This document shows, piece by piece, positions 26,658-36,129 of a stretch of 64,000 nt of DNA (positions are counted from its first letter, which is position 1; the number at the start of each line of letters is the position of its first letter). The DNA lies in assembly GCF_030503435.1 (NCBI RefSeq), contig NZ_JAUKPO010000006.1, positions 248,001-312,000 on the forward strand, read 5' to 3'. The notes below the pieces were generated by a model. That model did no database searches, was not told where the DNA came from, and saw nothing but the letters and a program-made list of their open reading frames with translations. A program made the position numbers and the translations under genes. The DNA comes from Rhodocytophaga aerolata (GTDB taxonomy: Bacteria; Bacteroidota; Bacteroidia; Cytophagales; 172606-1).

Positions 26658-27452
26658 ATGGACTTACAATTAACGGGTAAAAAAGCATTAGTTACTGGCT
26701 CTACGGCAGGCATTGGCCTGGCTATTGCAGAAAAATTGTTGCAAGAAGGGGCAGAAGTAACAATTACCGGCCGGACCGATAAAAAAATTCAAGAAGTGAT
26801 CACGCAGCTGACAAAAACCATAGCCGGAGCAAAGGTTAGCGGAGTAGCGGTAGATTTTGCTAAAAAAGAAGAAGTAGACCGGCTGCTGCAACAAGTGCCA
26901 GATGTAGATATTCTGGTAAACAATATTGGTATTTTTGAGCCGAAGAATTTTGCTGACATACCAGATGAAGACTGGTTTAATTTTTTCGAGGTAAACGTAA
27001 TGAGCGGAGTCCGCCTTTCCCGGCATTATTTCCCTAAAATGCTGAAGATGGATTGGGGAAGAATCTTATTTATTTCCAGTGAATCGGCCATTCATATACC
27101 GGAAGAGATGATTCATTATGGAATGACCAAAACTGCCCAGCTGGCTATTTCCAGAGGGTTGGCCGAACTGACCAAAGGCACCCGTGTAACGGTTAACTCT
27201 GTATTGCCCGGACCTACGTTATCGGAAGGAGTAGGAGGATTTATTCAGAATATGGCTTTGCAGCAAAACAAAACCAAAGACGAAGTGCAACAGGATTTTT
27301 TTAAACTGGCCAGGCCAACGTCACTTATCCGCCGATTTGCTCAAACAGAAGAAATAGCCAATATAGTGACGTTTCTGGCTAGTCCGCTGGCTTCGGTTAC
27401 CAACGGGGCGGCTATCCGGGCAGATGGAGGATTGGTGAAAACAATTGTGTAG
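26658..27452 (+). CDS. Short-chain dehydrogenase/reductase
   Basis: 264 residues. The cofactor motif TGSTAGIG is at 13-20 and the NNIG motif at 88-91. The catalytic residues are S141 (ISSESA) and the Y154-x3-K158 pair (HYGMTKTA). It is a classical NAD(P)-dependent oxidoreductase of unknown substrate. A typical family feature is the PGPTLSEGVGGF segment after the active site. It stands alone between the Kelch gene and a lactonase gene, with no promoter that I can point to. Confidence 0.88.
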   Translation: MDLQLTGKKALVTGSTAGIGLAIAEKLLQEGAEVTITGRTDKKIQEVITQLTKTIAGAKVSGVAVDFAKKEEVDRLLQQVPDVDILVNNIGIFEPKNFADIPDEDWFNFFEVNVMSGVRLSRHYFPKMLKMDWGRILFISSESAIHIPEEMIHYGMTKTAQLAISRGLAELTKGTRVTVNSVLPGPTLSEGVGGFIQNMALQQNKTKDEVQQDFFKLARPTSLIRRFAQTEEIANIVTFLASPLASVTNGAAIRADGGLVKTIV

Positions 27453-27628
27453 CCAATAAAAATTGATACAAGGCCAGAATGGCTATTCTTCCAAAAAATG
27501 TATGCAACAGATACATACATAGATACGTCATTTGATTTGGTACTAGCGGCTGGAGATAATGAAACAACTTTAGCTGATTCTTTGAACACACGGCTAACTT
27601 TTTAATATAACCTAACACTATTTAACCT

Positions 27629-28822
27629 ATGACAACTATACAACATAAACGCCGGAGGTTTATGCAACTGGCCGGGCTCGGAAGTATGGGATTGCTTTTA
27701 CCTTCATTCCGGAGCAAAAACGCTACGGAGTGGCAAAAAGATACCAATACTATGGTCTATGTAGGTACCTATACCAATGGCAAAAGTGAGGGAATTTATC
27801 TGTACAAATTGGATAGCAATACCGGGGAGCTTACCCAGATAAATGTAACATCTGTAAAAGACAACCCATCGTATCTGACACTGGACCCGCAGAAACGGTA
27901 CTTGTATGCTGTAAATGAGATTGGTAATTATCAAGGAAAAAAAAGTGGGGCTGTTAGTGCATTTGCTGTCGATCAGAAGTCTGGTAAATTAACCTTGCTA
28001 AATCAGCAGCCCTCTCTGGGTGGGGCTCCCTGTTATATTACCATCGATAAAAAAGGAAAACATGTATTGGTAGCCAATTACTCTGGCGGAAACGTAGCTC
28101 TTTTTCCAATAGGCACTGGTGGTAAACTGGAAGCATCTGCCAGTATGCATCAGCATAGTGGTAATAGTATAGATGAAAAAAGACAAAAAGAACCACATGC
28201 CCATTGTATTGTACTAGATCCGGAAAACAAGTTTGCTTTTGCTGCAGATTTAGGAATAGATAAAATAATGATTTACCGCTTTGATGCGAATACAGGTAAA
28301 CTTACCCCAAACCAACCGGCGTTTGCCTCTGTTAAACCTGGGGCTGGCCCACGTCATTTTACGTTTCACCCTAACGGAAAACATGCATTCGTCATTAATG
28401 AACTGGATTCTACCGTAACTGCCTTTACGTATGATGCATCGAAGGGTAGCTTAACGGCCATACATACATTGTCTACCTTACCCAAAGATTTTTCAGGAGA
28501 AAGTTATTGTGCTGATGTGCATGTTTCGCCCGATGGCAGGTTTGTTTACGGCTCTAACAGAGGGCACGATAGTATTGTGGTTTTCGGCTTTAACCAGAAA
28601 GATGGCAAACTCACCCATATTCAAAATGTATCTACCGGCGGTAAATGGCCCAGAAATTTCACACTTGACCCTTCTGGTAAAATCCTTCTGGTAGCCAACC
28701 AAAACACAGATTCTATTGTGACTTTCAAAATAGATAACAAAACCGGAAAGCTAACGCCTACCGGTAAAGTTGCCCAGGTACCTGCTCCGGTGTGCCTGAA
28801 AGTGGTAACAGGGTTAGGTTAG
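27629..28822 (+). CDS. Lactonase-family beta-propeller protein
   Basis: 397 residues. The N-terminus has twin arginines (RRRFMQLAGLGSMGLLLP), suggesting Tat export and a periplasmic location. The body shows the repeated Asp-rich blades of the 7-bladed lactonase propeller (YVGTYTNGKSEGI, ITIDKKGKHVLVANYSGG, FHPNGKHAFVINELDST, VSPDGRFVYGSNR). Related enzymes hydrolyse 6-phosphogluconolactone, but the exported forms may act on other lactones. The protein is close in length to the usual family. A LytTR regulator gene follows, on the same strand. Confidence 0.85.
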   Translation: MTTIQHKRRRFMQLAGLGSMGLLLPSFRSKNATEWQKDTNTMVYVGTYTNGKSEGIYLYKLDSNTGELTQINVTSVKDNPSYLTLDPQKRYLYAVNEIGNYQGKKSGAVSAFAVDQKSGKLTLLNQQPSLGGAPCYITIDKKGKHVLVANYSGGNVALFPIGTGGKLEASASMHQHSGNSIDEKRQKEPHAHCIVLDPENKFAFAADLGIDKIMIYRFDANTGKLTPNQPAFASVKPGAGPRHFTFHPNGKHAFVINELDSTVTAFTYDASKGSLTAIHTLSTLPKDFSGESYCADVHVSPDGRFVYGSNRGHDSIVVFGFNQKDGKLTHIQNVSTGGKWPRNFTLDPSGKILLVANQNTDSIVTFKIDNKTGKLTPTGKVAQVPAPVCLKVVTGLG

Positions 28823-28931
28823 TAAAAGATTGTTGCTTACCTGCAAGTGTAAAAAATAACTTGCAGGTAAGCCTTAGTTTTATTCTGATGAGGAGTTTAA
28901 ATAATTCACAGAATCAGAAACCGGCGTATAG

Positions 28932-28939
28932 TATCTTTG
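28932..28939 (+). promoter_or_regulatory. Candidate -7 element for the LytTR gene
   Basis: TATCTTTG matches TAnnTTTG. It overlaps the TTG at 28937 that opens the LytTR frame, which argues for the ATG at 28958 as the true start. No paired TTTG is seen upstream. Confidence 0.3.
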
Positions 28940-28957
28940 AGAGGAGCTTTGCAAGAT

Positions 28958-29794
28958 ATGCCAGAGAATACCGTCTCACATCCGCTACCTATCTATCGTG
29001 ATAAATGGATACAGCTTATTGCCATTCCTGTTATTACGCTGTTCTCGTATTATCTCACCTACAACAATATTCAGCTGAACTGGCTGCTCGGGTATGAGTT
29101 ACTCAGCGATGCATTAAAAGTATATCTTGTCTGGCAGACAATCCGCAGAATAGTTATAGAATTAGATAGAAGAAATCTTTGGCAGAAAGGAATTTTTTTC
29201 CGCCTGCTGCTGCAAATACCATTGACCTGCCTAGCAGGCATACTTGTGTTAACCGCACTGGTCTATGTTGAATATGCCTTCATCCGGCCTTATCAGTTAG
29301 AACATTTCTTCGACTTTGATATAGTTATTGCTATTGTATTTATTCTCTTGGGCAATGTGGTTTATGTAGGCTTATATTATTACGATTTGTATCTGCGGAG
29401 CCTAGCCGAAAAACAAGAGTTAGCGCAAAAACTAGCTAAAGAAAACAGGCAAGCATCACATATAGTTGTCCGCATGGGTAAAAAAGAAATACTTGTTTCT
29501 TATCCGGAGATACAGTGTTTTTATTCAGAAGAAAAGGAAACGTTCTTACTTACCGCAGACAATAAAACCTACCTGGTAGACTCTTCTCTCGACAAGCTGG
29601 AAGAACAATTACCGGAAACCTATTTTTTCCGGGCCAACCGTAAATTTATTATTGCACCCATAGTAGTGAAAGAGGTACAATCTGGAGAATATGGAAAATT
29701 GCTTGTAACCTTAAAAGAAACCCCGAAACTGCCGGTGAGTATACCTATCAGCCGCGAAAAAGCCGCTGCATTCCGGCAATGGCTGAAACGTTAG
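28958..29794 (+). CDS. Membrane-bound LytTR-family transcription regulator
   Basis: 278 residues from the ATG at 28958. The frame from 28937 uses TTG inside a promoter-like element and adds only seven residues. Four membrane helices cover about 20-155 (WIQLIAIPVITLFSYYL, LLLQIPLTCLAGILV, IVIAIVFILLGNVVYVGLYYYDL). A short coiled segment follows, then a LytTR DNA-binding domain from about 175 (VRMGKKEILVSYPEIQCFYSEEK; FFRANRKFIIAPI). No receiver domain is seen. It is therefore a one-component, membrane-embedded regulator whose signal comes through the membrane part. Target genes are unknown; the serine hydrolase and lactonase neighbours are candidates. Confidence 0.82.
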   Translation: MPENTVSHPLPIYRDKWIQLIAIPVITLFSYYLTYNNIQLNWLLGYELLSDALKVYLVWQTIRRIVIELDRRNLWQKGIFFRLLLQIPLTCLAGILVLTALVYVEYAFIRPYQLEHFFDFDIVIAIVFILLGNVVYVGLYYYDLYLRSLAEKQELAQKLAKENRQASHIVVRMGKKEILVSYPEIQCFYSEEKETFLLTADNKTYLVDSSLDKLEEQLPETYFFRANRKFIIAPIVVKEVQSGEYGKLLVTLKETPKLPVSIPISREKAAAFRQWLKR

Positions 29795-29905
29795 CCTGCA
29801 TTTTGTCGCCAAAATACCTGCACTTGAGTAACAAATACGTTGTTTTTTGCGGATAAAGGCTGTTTTACTGGTTTTTTTGCTCCTGTCAATGAAACAGCAG
29901 CATCT

Positions 29906-31600
29906 ATGAAACCAATCATTCTACTTTACATTTTACTCTATTTTTTTCCATTTCTTTTTTGGAATCAGGCACAGGCCCAACTATTGTCTGCACAAACCCG
30001 TGCACGTATCGACTCTGTTTTTTCTCACTGGAATACCAGTCAAACACCTGGTGCGGTGGTGGGCATTATCTATCAGGGAAACTGGGTCTACAAACAAGCA
30101 TACGGCATGGCTAATATACAACGGAAAGAAAAACTTGCTACGACCCATTCCTTTTGGGTGGCTTCCGTTGCTAAACAATTTACAGCCATGAGCATAGCCT
30201 TACTGGCAGAAAATGGCAAGCTGTCTCTAGAAGATGATATACGCAAATACCTGCCTGAATTGCCCTACATGGGAGATACTATACGTATCAAACATCTGGT
30301 GTATCATACTAGTGGCTTACGGGATGGCTTTACCTTACTAGGTTTAGGTTTTAAAGGAGAAAAACAGTATACCAATGCCAATGTATTGATGGCCCTTCGT
30401 GCTCAGCAAAAGTTAAATTTTAAACCCGGCGAACGGCACGAATACAACAATGGCAGCTATGTATTACTGGCTCATATAGTAGAACGTGTAAACGGAGAGC
30501 CATTTGCTGATTTTACCAGCAAATACATCTTCGGACCGTTGGGTATGGCCCAAACTTATTTTTATGGAAAAATAGATAACTCCATCCCTGGGCTGGCTCA
30601 AGGGTACGATGTACGCTATAAAGGGGCGAATATTCATTACCGCAAAGGGCACTTCAAAGGAAATACTGTTGGCTCCTCTGGCCTTGTGACTTCTTTAGAT
30701 GATCTGTACAAATGGGATCAGAATTTTTACCACAACAAACTAGGCAATGCAAATCCTAAATTACTTGAGGCAGTAACTACACCTGGTAAATTAACTAATG
30801 GACAGGCTACCTCTTATGCATTTGGCCTGGAAGTGGAACCGCACAAGGGACAGCTAGCCATCACCCATAGCGGAGCTGATGAAGGGTATAAAGCAGAAAT
30901 TGTCCGATTCCCGGCACTGGAACTTACTATTATTGGCCTTGCCAATACAGACGACATGTACAGTCTGACGCATAAGTTATTCACCATAGGCCAATTAATT
31001 GCTCCTGCTAAATTTCAAGATACAGCAACCTATGTGATAGCAGATACTTTACACCCTGCTGAAACCGAGCATAGAACAGGATACTATTTAAATCCAGACA
31101 ACTTATCTGATTTACGAGTGCTTACACAAAAAGAGAGCACTTTATATGCGGCCAGGTCAATAGGTGGGTACCAGGAACCACTGAAGCAGCTAGCTGAACA
31201 AAAGTTTGTTAACCAAGGAACAGGCGAATACAGCTACCTTTTTACTACATCCGAAGATGGGTACCATGGGCAATTATATTACCAGGAAAGAGCTAACAGC
31301 TATATGCTACAAAAAATGAGTGCAATTTCTCTTCCTGCGGCAGAATTGAAAAGGTATACAGGTACTTACTATAGTCCGGAGTTGAAAAAGAAATACCATT
31401 TATCAGTGCGGAAAGGGAAGTTGGGCTTACGGATTTTTTACTTTATTCATATTCCTTTTCAGGCATTGGCAGGAGATATTTTTCTGGCAGATTTAATGGG
31501 GAATAATAGTCTGCTATTTAGGAAAAACGATAAAGGAGAGATTACAGGATTTGAGTTCAGCCGGGAAGCTGTTCATACATTGCAGTTCTTTAAAAAATAA
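29906..31600 (+). CDS. Serine hydrolase, beta-lactamase/class C PBP-like
   Basis: 564 residues from the ATG at 29906. The open frame begins at a TTG 66 bases earlier, but the signal peptide (MKPIILLYILLYFFPFLFW) begins here. Catalytic marks are S87-x2-K90 (VASVAK), Y180-x-N182 (EYNNGSY) and an HSG motif (ITHSGADEG) in place of KTG. The enzyme is probably periplasmic, acting as an esterase or D-Ala-D-Ala-type peptidase rather than a resistance beta-lactamase. A C-terminal extension (about 440-564, TGTYYSPELKKKYHL) may be a lipocalin-like domain. The gene ends in a strong terminator. Confidence 0.85.
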   Translation: MKPIILLYILLYFFPFLFWNQAQAQLLSAQTRARIDSVFSHWNTSQTPGAVVGIIYQGNWVYKQAYGMANIQRKEKLATTHSFWVASVAKQFTAMSIALLAENGKLSLEDDIRKYLPELPYMGDTIRIKHLVYHTSGLRDGFTLLGLGFKGEKQYTNANVLMALRAQQKLNFKPGERHEYNNGSYVLLAHIVERVNGEPFADFTSKYIFGPLGMAQTYFYGKIDNSIPGLAQGYDVRYKGANIHYRKGHFKGNTVGSSGLVTSLDDLYKWDQNFYHNKLGNANPKLLEAVTTPGKLTNGQATSYAFGLEVEPHKGQLAITHSGADEGYKAEIVRFPALELTIIGLANTDDMYSLTHKLFTIGQLIAPAKFQDTATYVIADTLHPAETEHRTGYYLNPDNLSDLRVLTQKESTLYAARSIGGYQEPLKQLAEQKFVNQGTGEYSYLFTTSEDGYHGQLYYQERANSYMLQKMSAISLPAAELKRYTGTYYSPELKKKYHLSVRKGKLGLRIFYFIHIPFQALAGDIFLADLMGNNSLLFRKNDKGEITGFEFSREAVHTLQFFKK

Positions 31601-31607
31601 CCTCTGT

Positions 31608-31650
31608 ATAAAACACCTCACCTGTTTCTAAAACAGGTGAGGTGTTTTAT
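31608..31650. terminator. Bidirectional intrinsic terminator
   Basis: 20-base perfect stem (ATAAAACACCTCACCTGTTT and its complement) with a three-base loop and AT-rich flanks. It closes the serine hydrolase gene from the left and galU from the right. Confidence 0.9.
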
Positions 31651-31652
31651 CA

Positions 31653-32525
31653 TTATTTTTTATCCATGGAAGCAACTATTTCTTTTAAAAATTCAGCAAA
31701 TGGCGAAGCAAACTCTTTTCTGCGTAAAGCAAACTCTACCGTAGTTTTTAAAAAATCTAGCTTGTTGCCAATGTCATACCGTTTGCCTTCAATGCTGTGC
31801 GAATATAAATTTTCCCGTTTCAACAGGCGGATAAAGGCATCGGTAAGTTGAATTTCATTATTTTTTCCCTTGGGTGTTTGTTCCAGAGCTTTGTAAATCT
31901 CAGGGGTAAGAATGTACCGTCCGGCAATAGCTAAGTTAGAAGGAGCCTTGTCTATGGCAGGTTTTTCAATCAACTGGTTCAATTCCATGAGAGAGTCAGT
32001 TAGCTTTTTACCCCCGACAATGCCATACCTGGATACTTTATCTTTGGGTACTTCTTCTACGGCAATTACTGTGCAGCGGTATTGTTCATACACATCAATC
32101 AATTGCTGCGTAACCGGAATAACCGAATCTATAATAGTATCGCCGAGTAGTACGGCAAAAGGCTCGTTGCCGGTATGGTGGCGGGCATAGTAAATCGCAT
32201 CCCCAAGTCCGTTAATTTCTTTCTGGCGGATAAAATGGATGTTTGCCATATCTGCCAGGCGGCGCATTTCATTGTATAAGGTCTCTTCTTTCTCTTCCAG
32301 CCGTGCTTCCAGTTCAAAATTGCGGTCGAAATGGTCTTCAATGGCCCGTTTGCCTTTGCCAGAAATAATCAGAATGTCATCAATGCCAGAATCTACCGCC
32401 TCCTGTACCACATATTGAATGGTAGGTGTGTCAATAATAGGAAGCATTTCTTTGGGTTGTGCTTTGGTAGCAGGCAAAAAACGGGTGCCTAATCCGGCGG
32501 CTGGAATTACTGCTTTTTTTATCAT
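31653..32525 (-). CDS. galU: UTP--glucose-1-phosphate uridylyltransferase
   Basis: 290 residues. It has the nucleotidyltransferase signature AAGLGTRFLPATKAQPKEML at the N-terminus and the GLGDAIYYARH, PFAVLLGDT and RYILTPEIY blocks of GalU. It makes UDP-glucose, the donor for polysaccharide and lipid glycosylation. The gene lies 83 bases downstream of a GHMP kinase on the same strand. In plants a UTP-sugar pyrophosphorylase acts after glucuronokinase; whether this GalU accepts other sugar phosphates is unknown. Confidence 0.95.
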   Translation of the reverse strand: MIKKAVIPAAGLGTRFLPATKAQPKEMLPIIDTPTIQYVVQEAVDSGIDDILIISGKGKRAIEDHFDRNFELEARLEEKEETLYNEMRRLADMANIHFIRQKEINGLGDAIYYARHHTGNEPFAVLLGDTIIDSVIPVTQQLIDVYEQYRCTVIAVEEVPKDKVSRYGIVGGKKLTDSLMELNQLIEKPAIDKAPSNLAIAGRYILTPEIYKALEQTPKGKNNEIQLTDAFIRLLKRENLYSHSIEGKRYDIGNKLDFLKTTVEFALRRKEFASPFAEFLKEIVASMDKK

Positions 32526-32608
32526 GGGTTAGAAGTTTACTAAGTATACAGTCGATAATGGTTTACAGAGCCTAAAAGAAAGCTGTTTTAAAGACCAGTA
32601 TCTGCTGG

Positions 32609-33607
32609 CTATACAATGTAGGGTTTAATTACTCGTGCGTTAATATCTTTTAATTTTACAACCAGTTTGTTCAGCATTTCATCGTCGGTATACATCCCAA
32701 TAATAGAGCCGCCTGAGCCGGTAAAAGAGGCCGATGCTCCACAGTTACGGGCAGTTTGTATCAGTTCCATATTACTTTCGCTGATGTTCATAATCTGGCA
32801 GCGGTAGTCGAAATTCTGATTAATCAGGTGGAATAATCTTGCATGGTCGTTCTGAATAATGGCATCCCGGCCTTCTTCTGCTAGTCCGGCAATTTTGCTT
32901 AGTGTACCTACCACATGCGGATCGCCTTTATCAAACCTGGAGCGCAGGTCGTTAAACACCTTGCCAGATGACATTTTACCCAGAGATGTTTTGTAAGCAA
33001 TGTATAATTTGGGCAGCAGGGTAGGATCCAGGCGTTCGTATAAGCCATGTTTTTTCTCTTCCATAATGGCTTTATCAAAATTCATATACACACACCCTTC
33101 ATAGCTTTGCGCCACCCGGTCTTGTAAGCCGGCGTGAATGCCTAGTTCATCTACCTCCACGGACAAAGCCACATTAGGCAATACTTCCAGCGGGATTTTT
33201 ACTCCGTAAAACTGCATTAAGGCCCGCAGCGTAGCTATAATAATGGCACTGGAACCTGCCAGCCCTACTTGCCTGGGTATAGAGGAGCCGTAGCGGACAG
33301 TGAAATTTTTGTTGCTCAGGCGGATATTGTTACTTTCGCAATATTCTACAAACTTTTTGATAGAAGCTTTAATAAGGGGAATGCCGCCACTATAGCCCGT
33401 TAAACTGACAGACTCGCGCAGATGATATACATTACGGTAAGTGGTAAGGTCTTGCTCTTGTGGTTCTATATGAAGCTCGGGAGATTGGTAGAGAGAAATG
33501 CGGGCTCCGAAGTTTTTTACAATAATAGAGATGGTTTTACCAAAATAGCCATCGGAAGGGTTTCCTAATAATCCTGCTCGGGCATACGCACGCGATTCTA
33601 TAATCAT
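32609..33607 (-). CDS. GHMP kinase, glucuronokinase-like
   Basis: 332 residues. The N-terminus AYARAGLLGNPSDGYFGKTIS closely follows the start of plant glucuronokinase as I recall it. The ATP-binding GHMP motif is PRQVGLAGSSA (111-121), and a substrate-side block reads GIHAGLQDRVAQSYEG (about 156-171). A C-terminal glycine-rich motif (ASFTGSGGSIIG) is typical of GHMP kinases. It would phosphorylate the anomeric carbon of a sugar acid. Beside galU this suggests salvage of a sugar to its UDP form. The exact substrate, glucuronate or another sugar, is inference. Confidence 0.8.
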   Translation of the reverse strand: MIIESRAYARAGLLGNPSDGYFGKTISIIVKNFGARISLYQSPELHIEPQEQDLTTYRNVYHLRESVSLTGYSGGIPLIKASIKKFVEYCESNNIRLSNKNFTVRYGSSIPRQVGLAGSSAIIIATLRALMQFYGVKIPLEVLPNVALSVEVDELGIHAGLQDRVAQSYEGCVYMNFDKAIMEEKKHGLYERLDPTLLPKLYIAYKTSLGKMSSGKVFNDLRSRFDKGDPHVVGTLSKIAGLAEEGRDAIIQNDHARLFHLINQNFDYRCQIMNISESNMELIQTARNCGASASFTGSGGSIIGMYTDDEMLNKLVVKLKDINARVIKPYIV

Positions 33608-33851
33608 ACAACAAAAAAAGCAATTAAATACACATGGAGGTCTAACTGAACAAGCAAGTATAAGTAAATTTATTTAGATGTGAATACCGCCTACCTGTTT
33701 TTTACCTAACATGGCAGAAATCAGATTACGGGCATACTAGTTATTGTTTACCTGTGAATTGTAAAAGCTGTAATGCTTTGTGCTAATCAGTAAAACTCCT
33801 GCGTAGTTCATTCGTAAGTATAACTAATCTACAGGCAAACCCCTTCTGCAT

Positions 33852-35015
33852 ATGGCACACTGGAAAAATGTTTTTACCCGCATTGCAAGTAATGCGGATG
33901 ACAAATTTGACAAGTTGAAATTTCGGCTACGTCAGCGGTTAAATCAGTTAGGTCCGGTGATGATACTGCCATACCGGGGTTTTGGCAATGCCAATGAAAT
34001 TTACTTAAAGGGCCGCGTATTAAAAGACAAAGGCATACTGACTGCTGAAGACAATGATACAGTTTGGCAGAATCTGCTCGCTACCTATAAACGTTTTGCC
34101 AGCGTGGAAATACCGCATGTACGCGTGCGTGCGCATTTTGCCGGCGAAACCCAGGAGGTAGTAACCGATAAAGAAGGCTATTTTGAAGTGCGGATAAAGC
34201 CCAAAGAAGCTCTTCCCATTGCACAGGCTTGGCATGAAATGGAGCTGGAGTTGTTAGACCAGGTAGACCCTCGGCAAGAAGTGGTAAAAGCTACCGGATT
34301 TGTGGTAACACCAACTATTGGCAGCCAGTTTGGAATAATTTCCGATGTGGACGATACTATTTTGCAGACCAATGCCACTAGTCTGGTAAAAGCAGCCCAG
34401 TTAACCTTCCTTAATAATGCCCGGACACGGTTGCCTTTTGAAGGAGTTGCGGCTTTTTACCGAGCTTTGCAAAGCGGACCAAATAGTTCTTTGTTCAACC
34501 CTATTTTTTATGTATCCAGCAGTTCCTGGAATTTATATGATCTGCTGGTAGATTTCTGTATTGTGCAAGGTATACCCAAAGGGCCTTTCATGCTGCGTGA
34601 CCTGGGTGTAGATGTAGGACAGTTTATTAAATCCAGTCATCATAATCATAAATTCGATCAGATAAAGCTGATTATGGAAACCTGCGAAAATCTGCCTTTT
34701 GTGCTTATCGGCGATAGCGGGCAACATGATCCGGAAATTTATCTGGAAGTAATTAAAACGTTTCCTAAACGGATAAAAGCAGTATACATCCGGGATGTAA
34801 GCCAGGATATACGCGATGCCTCTGTACAAGATATTATTATAAAAGCCAAAGAACTGGGAGTAGATATGCTTCTGGTGCCCGACACCGTAGCTGCTGCCAA
34901 ACATGCTGCCGGGCTCCAACTAATAGATCCGGAAATCTTACCAGACATTCAGGCAGAAAAAGAAGAAGATGAGCAGGCGCCAAGTCCGGTAGAGCAAATC
35001 ATCAGTGGAGAATAA
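33852..35015 (+). CDS. App1-like phosphatidate phosphatase domain protein (DUF2183)
   Basis: 387 residues. The HAD-like motif DVDDT (165-169) has the DxDxT catalytic signature, in the context SDVDDTILQTNATS. Later blocks FYVSSSSWNLYDLL and FVLIGDSGQHDPEIY are typical of App1/DUF2183 proteins. The yeast relative dephosphorylates phosphatidate. The N-terminal domain (about 80-130) is beta-rich (VRVRAHFAGETQEVVTDKEG). No signal peptide or membrane helix is seen, so it is cytoplasmic or peripheral. The lipid substrate in bacteria is not established. Confidence 0.82.
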   Translation: MAHWKNVFTRIASNADDKFDKLKFRLRQRLNQLGPVMILPYRGFGNANEIYLKGRVLKDKGILTAEDNDTVWQNLLATYKRFASVEIPHVRVRAHFAGETQEVVTDKEGYFEVRIKPKEALPIAQAWHEMELELLDQVDPRQEVVKATGFVVTPTIGSQFGIISDVDDTILQTNATSLVKAAQLTFLNNARTRLPFEGVAAFYRALQSGPNSSLFNPIFYVSSSSWNLYDLLVDFCIVQGIPKGPFMLRDLGVDVGQFIKSSHHNHKFDQIKLIMETCENLPFVLIGDSGQHDPEIYLEVIKTFPKRIKAVYIRDVSQDIRDASVQDIIIKAKELGVDMLLVPDTVAAAKHAAGLQLIDPEILPDIQAEKEEDEQAPSPVEQIISGE

Positions 35016-35099
35016 GTAATTTTTACAAATAAGGTACATAAAGGATACGTTGCAGGCCATAAGTTTTTAATATTGCCGCATCAAAATATCTTTTATGGC

Positions 35100-36080
35100 A
35101 TGAAACGTACCCTCATCAGTATTTTGTATATAGGCTTGCTGAGCAATACTCTGCCAACTATGGCGCAGGATACGTTAGCTACTGCAAAACCGGTAGTTAA
35201 ACATTGGACGTGGCGGGGTTTTTTTCAATTCAACTTTAACCAGATTGCTCTGGCAAACTGGGTAGCTGGCGGAGAAAGTTCTATAGCCGGAACAGCCCTT
35301 ACCCATTACGACTTTACCTATAGAAATAATGATAGTACCACGCGCTGGGAAAACTCTATCGACCTGGGTTACGGCCTCACCAGACTGGCAGAAAGCGGTG
35401 TCCGCAAAAACGACGACCGGATAGATTTGAGTACCAAGTACAGCAAAAAAGCCACTGGTAAGTTCAACTATTCGGCAATTGCCAGTTTCAGAAGCCAGTT
35501 TGCCCCAGGGTATAAATATCCGAACGATTCTGTCGTGATTTCCAAGTTTATGGCTCCGGGCTATCTTATCGTTTCTATTGGGATTGATTACCGGCCCACT
35601 TCCTACGTATCGGTATACCTGTCACCAGCTACAGGTAAAGGAACATTTGTATTGGACGCGGCCCTTTCAGATGCCGGTGCTTTTGGCGTGGATAAAGCCG
35701 TATTTGATGAACAAGGAAACAAAATTCAACCTGGTAGCCGTTTCAGGCCAGAGTTTGGTGCATCGCTGGAAGCCCGGTTCCGGAAAGATGTTATGCAGAA
35801 TGTAAATTTACAGTCACGGCTAAATCTGTTTAATAATTATACAGATAAAAATATCTCCAACCGGCGCAACATTGATCTGAACTGGGAAACTGCTGTAAAC
35901 ATGAAAGTAAATCAATACATTGCCGCCAGCCTGATTATTCATATGATCTATGATGACGACATAGATATACCAGTAACCAGAACCATAGACGGGGTACGTG
36001 TTACCAGCACTACGGGGCCAAAACTGCAATTTAAACAAGCCTTAGGTGTGGGTTTCTCGTACAAATTTGGTAGAGGCTAG
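35100..36080 (+). CDS. DUF3078 outer-membrane protein
   Basis: 326 residues from the ATG at 35100. The longer frame begins at a TTG 27 bases upstream, and the signal peptide (MKRTLISILYIGLLSNTLPTMAQ) begins at the ATG. The mature part shows the DUF3078 pattern: WRGFFQFNFNQIALANWVAGGESSIAG and a series of amphipathic strands, ending LGVGFSYKFGRG. It is probably a small outer-membrane barrel. Its role is unknown. It is monocistronic on the plus strand, convergent with DUF2625 across a 49-base gap. Confidence 0.82.
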   Translation: MKRTLISILYIGLLSNTLPTMAQDTLATAKPVVKHWTWRGFFQFNFNQIALANWVAGGESSIAGTALTHYDFTYRNNDSTTRWENSIDLGYGLTRLAESGVRKNDDRIDLSTKYSKKATGKFNYSAIASFRSQFAPGYKYPNDSVVISKFMAPGYLIVSIGIDYRPTSYVSVYLSPATGKGTFVLDAALSDAGAFGVDKAVFDEQGNKIQPGSRFRPEFGASLEARFRKDVMQNVNLQSRLNLFNNYTDKNISNRRNIDLNWETAVNMKVNQYIAASLIIHMIYDDDIDIPVTRTIDGVRVTSTTGPKLQFKQALGVGFSYKFGRG

Positions 36081-36129
36081 GTTTAAAGAATGTAGAAACC
36101 TAGCTATTGAAAAGCTGCACTATTAGTAA

